9,848 nucleotides of DNA, from contig JAZUEK010000046.1 in the NCBI GenBank assembly GCA_045640165.1, positions 1 to 9,848 of the forward strand, given 5' to 3'. The position numbers and the translations under genes were made by a program. This DNA is from RGIG426 sp045640165 (lineage in GTDB: Bacteria; Bacillota; Clostridia; Oscillospirales; Acutalibacteraceae). Below the pieces are notes generated by a model. The model worked only from the letters and a program-made list of their open reading frames with translations, was not told the DNA's origin and did no database searches. Of this stretch, positions 5,719 to 9,848 are shown one piece after another (within the stretch, counting starts at the first letter, position 1; the number at the start of each line of letters is the position of its first letter).

Positions 5719-7599
5719 TTATTTCTTCTCAATCGCGCCGAATTTGCAGGTCGCTACGCACATGCCGCACTTGATGCACTTCTGCGGATCGATTTGGAGA
5801 GCCGGCAGTTTTTTGCCTTCGGCAATATAGTCGGTCTTGGTAATCGCACCCACCGGGCACTGTTTCGCACACGCGCCGCAACCATAGCACTTGTCTTTGT
5901 TGATGACGTACTGCATGAGGTTTTTGCACACACCGGCCGGGCATTTCTTGTCCACGATGTGGGCAATATACTCGTCGCGGAAGTGGGTCAGAGTCGAGAG
6001 CACCGGGTTGGCGGCCGTCTGACCGAGTGCACACAGCGAGCCGGCTTTGATGGTGGCCGCCAACTCTTCGAGCTGGGTCAGGTCTTCCATCGTGGCTTTG
6101 CCCTCGGTGATTTTGGTCAGATACTCAAGCATACGTTTCGTACCGATACGGCAGGGCGAGCATTTACCGCAAGATTCGTCGCAAATGAATTCCATATAGA
6201 ATTTTGCCACGTCAACCATGCAGTTATCCTCGTCCATAACAATCGCGCCGCCGGAACCCATCATCGAGCCCTTCGCAACGAGGTTGTCAAAGTCGATTTC
6301 CGCATCAAGATCTTTTTCGGTAAGGCAACCGCCGGACGGGCCGCCGGTTTGGATGGCCTTGAATTTTTTGCCGTTCGGCACACCGCCGCCGATATCGTAG
6401 ATGAGTTCGCGGAGCGTGGTGCCCATCGGAACTTCCACAAGGCCGACGTTGTTGATTTTGCCGCCCAAAGCGAACACTTTCGTGCCCTTGGACTTCTCGG
6501 TGCCGCACTCGGCAAATTTCTGAGCACCCTCACGCAGGATGTACGGGATGCAGGCGAGCGTTTCGACGTTGTTCACAACGGTCGGGCGGTCCCACAGACC
6601 TTTGACCGCCGGGAACGGCGGACGCGGACGCGGCATACCGCGCTGGCCCTGAATGGAGTTGAGCAGGGCGGTCTCTTCGCCGCAGACGAACGCACCGGCG
6701 CCGAGGCGGATGTGCGCGCGGAAGGAGAAGCCGGAACCCAAGATGTTGTCACCAAGGAGGCCGAGCTCTTCGGCTTGTTTAATCGCAATTTTCAGGCGGT
6801 TGACCGCAATCGGATACTCGGCACGAACGTAGAAATAACCGTTCTGCGCACCGATAGCGTAACCGGCAATCATCATACCCTCGATAACGGCAAGCGGATT
6901 GCCTTCGAGGATGGAGCGGTCCATAAACGCACCCGGGTCGCCCTCGTCACCGTTGCAGACGACGTATTTGTCGCCGTCGCCGTTCATGGCAAACATCCAT
7001 TTACGGCCGGTCGGGAAACCGGCGCCGCCGCGACCGCGGATACCGGAAGCGAGCACCTCGTCCACGACGTCTTTACGGTCCATTTGGAGCGCACGGGCAA
7101 GGCCCTTGAACGCGCCGGCACCGAGAGCTTCCTCGATGTCCTCCGGGTTAATCTGGCCGCAACCGTGAAGCGCGATACGATGCTGTTTTTTATAGAACGT
7201 GATATCGTCCTGTTTGACAACTTTTTCTTTCGTCGCCGGGTCGATGTAAAGCAGACGCTCGACAATCTCGCCGCCCTCGATATCTTTCTCAATAATCTCG
7301 TCCACGTCTTCGATTTTCACCATACGATACAGCGTATCTTCCGGATAAATCTTAACGAACGGGCCCTGCGAGCAGAAACCGAAGCAACCGACTTGGTTGA
7401 CGGTCACTTTGTCGGACAGACCTTTTTCGGCGACCAGTTTTTCAAACCGCTCGCGGATTTCCGCGGAGTTGGAAGAAAGGCAGCCGGTACCACCGCAAAG
7501 AACGATGGCGCGTTTGCCGTTTTCGCCGGCAAATTTACCGTCAAGGCACTTGGAACAAGCAACCTGTTTGGATTCGAGTTCTTCAAAGGTTTTAATCAT
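5719..7599 (-). CDS. hydB: NADH-binding NuoF-like subunit of the bifurcating hydrogenase (HydB/HndC)
   Basis: 626 residues. An N-terminal thioredoxin-like 2Fe-2S domain has C35, C40, C72 and C76. The NuoF core follows with the FMN/NAD(H) site: GRGGAGFPTGRKW (189-201), NGDEGDPGAF (216-225) and CGEETAL (306-312). An SLBB-type segment comes next, then the NuoF 4Fe-4S cluster (C477, C480, C483 in ESCGKCSPC, plus C523). The C-terminus adds a two-cluster ferredoxin domain with C571/C574/C577/C581 and C608/C611/C614/C618. The family oxidises or reduces NAD(H) at FMN and splits electrons between NAD and ferredoxin within the HydABC complex. The length and domain order are as expected for HydB and longer than respiratory NuoF. 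It begins 3 nt after hydC, with GGAGG (7608-7612) inside the hydC end, so translation is probably coupled. Confidence 0.96.
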   Translation of the reverse strand: MIKTFEELESKQVACSKCLDGKFAGENGKRAIVLCGGTGCLSSNSAEIRERFEKLVAEKGLSDKVTVNQVGCFGFCSQGPFVKIYPEDTLYRMVKIEDVDEIIEKDIEGGEIVERLLYIDPATKEKVVKQDDITFYKKQHRIALHGCGQINPEDIEEALGAGAFKGLARALQMDRKDVVDEVLASGIRGRGGAGFPTGRKWMFAMNGDGDKYVVCNGDEGDPGAFMDRSILEGNPLAVIEGMMIAGYAIGAQNGYFYVRAEYPIAVNRLKIAIKQAEELGLLGDNILGSGFSFRAHIRLGAGAFVCGEETALLNSIQGQRGMPRPRPPFPAVKGLWDRPTVVNNVETLACIPYILREGAQKFAECGTEKSKGTKVFALGGKINNVGLVEVPMGTTLRELIYDIGGGVPNGKKFKAIQTGGPSGGCLTEKDLDAEIDFDNLVAKGSMMGSGGAIVMDEDNCMVDVAKFYMEFICDESCGKCSPCRIGTKRMLEYLTKITEGKATMEDLTQLEELAATIKAGSLCALGQTAANPVLSTLTHFRDEYIAHIVDKKCPAGVCKNLMQYVINKDKCYGCGACAKQCPVGAITKTDYIAEGKKLPALQIDPQKCIKCGMCVATCKFGAIEKK

Positions 7600-7602
7600 C
7601 GC

Positions 7603-8088
7603 TTATTCCTCCCCCTGCGCACGCAATTCTTCGATGATACCCGGAACAGCGGACACCGCCACTTTCGGATACACTTTACCGTTGATGGACACTGCCGGCG
7701 CAATACCGCACGCACCGATGCAACGCAGCGCGTCGATGGTGAACAGACCGTCCTCGGTGGTTTCGCCCGGTTTGATGCCGAGGATTTCCGAGAACTTGTC
7801 AATCACCTGCTGAGCACCTTTGACGTAGCACGCCGTGCCAAGGCAGCAACCGATGACGAATTTCCCCTTCGGTTTCAGGGAGAAGAACGAATAGAACGTC
7901 ACGACGCCGTAGATTTCGGCAACGCTGACACCGGTGCGCTCCGAGACAATCTGCTGCACGTCCAGCGGAATATAGCCATATTCCTTTTGGATATCGCTGA
8001 GGATCATCATCAGAGGAGTTTTCTCGCCTTCGTAGCGATCGCAGATTTCGTTAATCTTCGCTACAGCGGCTTCACTTAAATGAGCCAT
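7603..8088 (-). CDS. hydC: NuoE-like 2Fe-2S subunit of the bifurcating hydrogenase (HydC/HndA)
   Basis: 161 residues, the usual length for NuoE/HydC. A helical N-terminal part (LMMILSDIQKEYGYIP, 26-41, and YGVVTFYSFFSLKPKG, 60-75, are family hallmarks) precedes a thioredoxin-fold domain with four cluster cysteines: C82 and C87 (CLGTAC), C123 and C127 (CIGAC). It carries electrons between the NuoF-like subunit and the rest of the complex. The frame stays open upstream to an ATG at 8247. I chose 8088 because AGGAGG lies 6 nt in front of it, homology begins there, and the longer form would start upstream of the promoter. It is the first gene of hydCBA. Confidence 0.96.
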   Translation of the reverse strand: MAHLSEAAVAKINEICDRYEGEKTPLMMILSDIQKEYGYIPLDVQQIVSERTGVSVAEIYGVVTFYSFFSLKPKGKFVIGCCLGTACYVKGAQQVIDKFSEILGIKPGETTEDGLFTIDALRCIGACGIAPAVSINGKVYPKVAVSAVPGIIEELRAQGEE

Positions 8089-8094
8089 GATAGC

Positions 8095-8100
8095 CCTCCT
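8095..8100 (-). promoter_or_regulatory. Ribosome binding site that fixes the hydC start
   Basis: A perfect AGGAGG with a 6-nt gap to the ATG at 8088. This decides against the upstream ATG at 8247 in the same frame. Confidence 0.92.
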
Positions 8101-8115
8101 TAAATATTGTTTTCC

Positions 8116-8139
8116 TGCCGTCGGCGCAAACCGACGACA
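8116..8139 (-). promoter_or_regulatory. Hairpin in the hydCBA leader
   Basis: TGTCGTCGG and CCGACGGCA pair over 9 bp (one U-G) around a TTTGCG loop in the ~67-nt leader, ending 15 nt before the AGGAGG. There is no T-tract, so it is not a terminator. It may stabilise the 5' end or modulate translation. No known riboswitch is recognised and no Rex-type TTGTTAA...TTAACAA site is seen. Confidence 0.6.
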
Positions 8140-8161
8140 TAGTAATACCATAACCTTATAA

Positions 8162-8190
8162 AGTATAGCACCCGTGCGTCTTTCTGTCAA
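8162..8190 (-). promoter_or_regulatory. Promoter of the hydCBA operon
   Basis: Perfect -35 TTGACA (8185-8190), 17-nt spacer, -10 TATACT (8162-8167) on the minus strand. Initiation is expected near 8155. The near-consensus boxes suggest strong constitutive expression, as expected for a main fermentative hydrogenase. Confidence 0.9.
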
Positions 8191-8277
8191 GGACAAACCG
8201 TTGCATTTTTCTTCCGAAAACGACGGGCTTTTTGCGTTTTTTGCCAAAAAATTTTTTTACGCTCATAAAACGCGCCA

Positions 8278-8293
8278 GTTGCTCACGAGCAAC
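8278..8293. repeat. 16-nt palindrome next to the 42-bp repeats
   Basis: GTTGCTC (8278-8284), AC, GAGCAAC (8287-8293). The arms are perfect inverted copies, about 90 bp upstream of the hyd -35 box and 5 nt before the first 42-bp unit. It could be a protein-binding site or part of the repeat element's end; nothing decides between these. Confidence 0.6.
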
Positions 8294-8298
8294 ACCTA

Positions 8299-8427
8299 CG
8301 GCAACTCCACTGAGCGCACCTGCACAAGGGAAATAAAAATCGGCAACTCCACTGAGCGCACCTGCACAAGGGAAATAAAAATCTGTGATAACTTCGTTCA
8401 GCGCACCCACACAAGGGAAATAAAAAA
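8299..8427. repeat. 42-bp tandem repeat, two perfect units and one diverged unit
   Basis: Units 8299-8340 and 8341-8382 are identical over all 42 bp. A third at about 8386-8427 keeps the second half (GCGCACC..CACAAGGGAAATAAAAA) but differs in the first half and is offset by 3 nt. The units lie head to tail with no spacers, so this is not a CRISPR array. The array lies between the terminator of the ROK gene, which it slightly overlaps, and the hyd promoter. The short frames running through it on both strands are probably not genes. Confidence 0.93.
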
Positions 8428-8457
8428 TCCCACCCGAAAGATTCGGGTGGGATTTTT
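8422..8457 (-). terminator. Rho-independent terminator of the ROK gene
   Basis: A 12-bp perfect stem AATCCCACCCGA / TCGGGTGGGATT (8426-8437, 8443-8454) with a 5-nt loop and A/T runs on both sides, starting 10 nt after the ROK stop. It is symmetrical enough to work in both directions. Confidence 0.93.
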
Positions 8458-8467
8458 GCGGTTTTGA

Positions 8468-9848
8468 TTAGCCGATTTGCGGCAGAGAAGCGGCGGCGGC
8501 GGACTGACCGACGCGGCGGAACTTCTCGTCCGGCAGGTTGAGTTCGATACCCTGGATATCCGGATACTCGTCAGCGAGCACACGACGGGCTTCCTCGATA
8601 ACGAGGTCGCCGCCCTCACCGGACATCACGCGGCCGAGCAGCAGCACGTGTTTGATGGAGTAGTACATATTGTAGTACGCGAGAGCGTGGCCCAGATACG
8701 TACCGATGGAGCGATAGATTTCGCGAGCGGCTTCGCTGCCGTTGTTCATCTCGCCTTGCACCACTTTCAGTTTCTCAGCCGGGGACAGTTTCTCGTCCAG
8801 CTCGATGCCGGCACGCGGCGCGAGTTTGATGACGCTGTCCTGCGAGAAATATTTAACGCCGCAGCCCTTGTCGCCGGACCACTCGTCCACCATGGCATCG
8901 TCCTGCAGGTCAACCGGAGCAAACGCGAGCTCGTTGAGCCAGCCGGTGATGTTGCCGTCCGGATCGACGTAGCCGACCGCTTCGGACGTACCCATCGCGA
9001 TACCGAGGATTTCGTTGGAGTTGAGGCTCATCGCACCGGCGAGAGCGGTCACGTCGCCGTCGTTCGCAACTTGCAGCGGCACGTCACCGATTTCTTTCGC
9101 GGCGCGGATGTAGATGTCTTTGACTTTCTTATCGAATTGGTCTTTCGGAACTTTCAGGAACAGCGACGCGACCATCGCGCGGTTGTCCACGTAGATACCG
9201 GCGGAGGAAACGCCGATGGCGTCCACGCGCGGCATTTTGGAAGCGGCGGTCTTCATCGCATCGAGGATGCCCTGGAAGTGATAATCCGGATCCTCGGTGG
9301 TTTTCGGGAACCACACAACCTCTTCGGAGTAGATGGACTCGCCGTCAACGACAGCGGACACTTTACGGTCGGAACCGCCGGCATCAAAGCCGATACGGCA
9401 GCCTTCCCAGTGGTTACCGACAGCCTGGGCGCCGGATTTCTCGGCCGGAGCCTCGGCGAGCGGCAGGGAGACGACTTGGAACTCGCTCTCGTACACGTTG
9501 GCCATAAAGTCGGCGTCGAATTCACGCGCGCCGCCGATGCGATAGGTGTCGGCGATGTATTTCGCCATCTCATCGTCACCGCAGACGTAGATTTTGAAGC
9601 CGCCGTAGGCCCACAGAAGCATTTTCACCATACGCTCGACGTAGACTTTGTCCGCCTGCGCCATTTCGGGCGTACCGTGGATTTTGCACGCACGGCGAGA
9701 GATGCAGCCGCGGCTGCGCTCCACCGCGATGACGATGTCTTTGCCGTTCGCCGCCGATTTCTCGAAGGCGCGGCAGAACGCCGCCATCGGAATATACCCT
9801 TTGTCAAGGGACGGAATGTTTTTCAGTTCAATGTTAAGACCATAAACC
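8468..9848 (-). CDS. ROK-family protein with extra N-terminal domain (5' end beyond window)
   Basis: 459 residues are visible. The frame is open to the right edge, so the true start lies outside; the ATG at 9787 is internal, because the 20 preceding codons read through in frame. Visible residues ~1-145 are an N-terminal region (for example DIVIAVERSRGCISRR, from about residue 37). The ROK/ASKHA-type domain begins at CRIGFDAGGSDRKVS (~150-164), with the phosphate-binding D-x-G-G core. It continues through DAIGVSSAGIYV (~209-220), NDGDVTALAG (~262-271) with the likely catalytic Asp, and GIAMGTSEAVGY (~282-293). The usual ROK zinc motif CxCGxxGCxE is absent; GDKGCGVKYF (~325-334) is in the corresponding region. 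ROK proteins are sugar kinases or sugar-responsive regulators. No helix-turn-helix is visible. From memory, similar long ROK proteins lacking the zinc motif occur widely in Clostridia, with unknown substrate. Confidence 0.85.
   Translation of the reverse strand, partial: VYGLNIELKNIPSLDKGYIPMAAFCRAFEKSAANGKDIVIAVERSRGCISRRACKIHGTPEMAQADKVYVERMVKMLLWAYGGFKIYVCGDDEMAKYIADTYRIGGAREFDADFMANVYESEFQVVSLPLAEAPAEKSGAQAVGNHWEGCRIGFDAGGSDRKVSAVVDGESIYSEEVVWFPKTTEDPDYHFQGILDAMKTAASKMPRVDAIGVSSAGIYVDNRAMVASLFLKVPKDQFDKKVKDIYIRAAKEIGDVPLQVANDGDVTALAGAMSLNSNEILGIAMGTSEAVGYVDPDGNITGWLNELAFAPVDLQDDAMVDEWSGDKGCGVKYFSQDSVIKLAPRAGIELDEKLSPAEKLKVVQGEMNNGSEAAREIYRSIGTYLGHALAYYNMYYSIKHVLLLGRVMSGEGGDLVIEEARRVLADEYPDIQGIELNLPDEKFRRVGQSAAAASLPQIG

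Noticed and set aside
5794..8079. 761-codon plus-strand frame
   Set aside because: Antisense shadow spanning both hydB and hydC, kept open by codon bias of the real genes.
8089..8247. Longer hydC starting at ATG 8247
   Set aside because: This start lies upstream of the promoter at 8162-8190, lacks a ribosome site, and the extra 53 residues do not look like NuoE. The ATG at 8088 has a perfect AGGAGG.
8156..8410. 84-codon minus-strand frame with a 14-residue repeat (DFYFPCAGALSGVA)
   Set aside because: Its repeat is just the 42-bp DNA repeat translated. It has no ribosome site, starts with GTG within the third unit, and runs over the hyd promoter.
8299..8427. CRISPR array
   Set aside because: The units are contiguous 42-bp tandem copies with no variable spacers and no cas genes nearby.
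8174..8467. 97-codon plus-strand frame through the 42-bp repeats
   Set aside because: It begins inside the hyd promoter and ends after the ROK terminator, with no ribosome site or recognisable protein features.

Overview
The window looks like chromosomal DNA of an anaerobic Clostridia-type Firmicute, probably from the Oscillospiraceae/Ruminococcaceae range. This is inferred from four things: an NAD-linked trimeric [FeFe]-hydrogenase operon, a secreted dockerin protein of the cellulosome type, strong AGGAGG-like ribosome binding sites, and near-consensus TTGACA/TATAnT promoters with 17-nt spacers. Every gene I can support lies on the minus strand. Long plus-strand frames are antisense shadows.

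Layout, read in the direction of transcription (right to left). (1) 9848-8468: the C-terminal 459 residues of a ROK-fold (sugar-kinase-like) protein, truncated by the right edge and closed by a strong terminator. (2) 8457-8089: a 379-nt gap holding that terminator, a 42-bp tandem repeat, a 16-nt palindrome, and the promoter and leader of the next operon. (3) 8088-3932: hydC-hydB-hydA, the three core subunits of a cytosolic electron-bifurcating hydrogenase (NuoE-like, NuoF-like and [FeFe] catalytic), with gaps of 3 and 14 nt, closed by a terminator at 3886-3920. (4) 3878-2161: a two-gene operon with its own promoter. It encodes a single-pass membrane protein of unknown function and, overlapping it by 4 nt, a membrane-anchored metallo-beta-lactamase-fold hydrolase like the C-terminal domain of ComEC. 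(5) 2122-1985: a tRNA-Tyr(GTA) gene with its own promoter and terminator. (6) 2004-1468: a 123/124-bp near-perfect direct repeat that includes the last 20 nt of the tRNA plus its terminator, then an AT-rich stretch and a promoter. (7) 1467-1: a secreted protein with low-complexity Thr/Glu/Pro linkers and a C-terminal dockerin cut by the left edge.

Functionally, HydABC couples NADH and reduced ferredoxin to H2 (or the reverse), the usual hydrogen valve of fermentative gut and rumen Clostridia. The dockerin protein points to extracellular scaffold assembly on plant or host glycans, and the ROK protein to sugar metabolism or sensing. These fit a glycan fermenter, but nothing in the sequence links their regulation.

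The least ordinary items are the duplicated tRNA 3' end with an inverted copy of the T-arm sequence, the TSCSPGW variant of the hydrogenase L1 motif, and the 42-bp tandem repeat between a terminator and the hyd promoter. I found no clear evidence of a wholly new multi-gene system.
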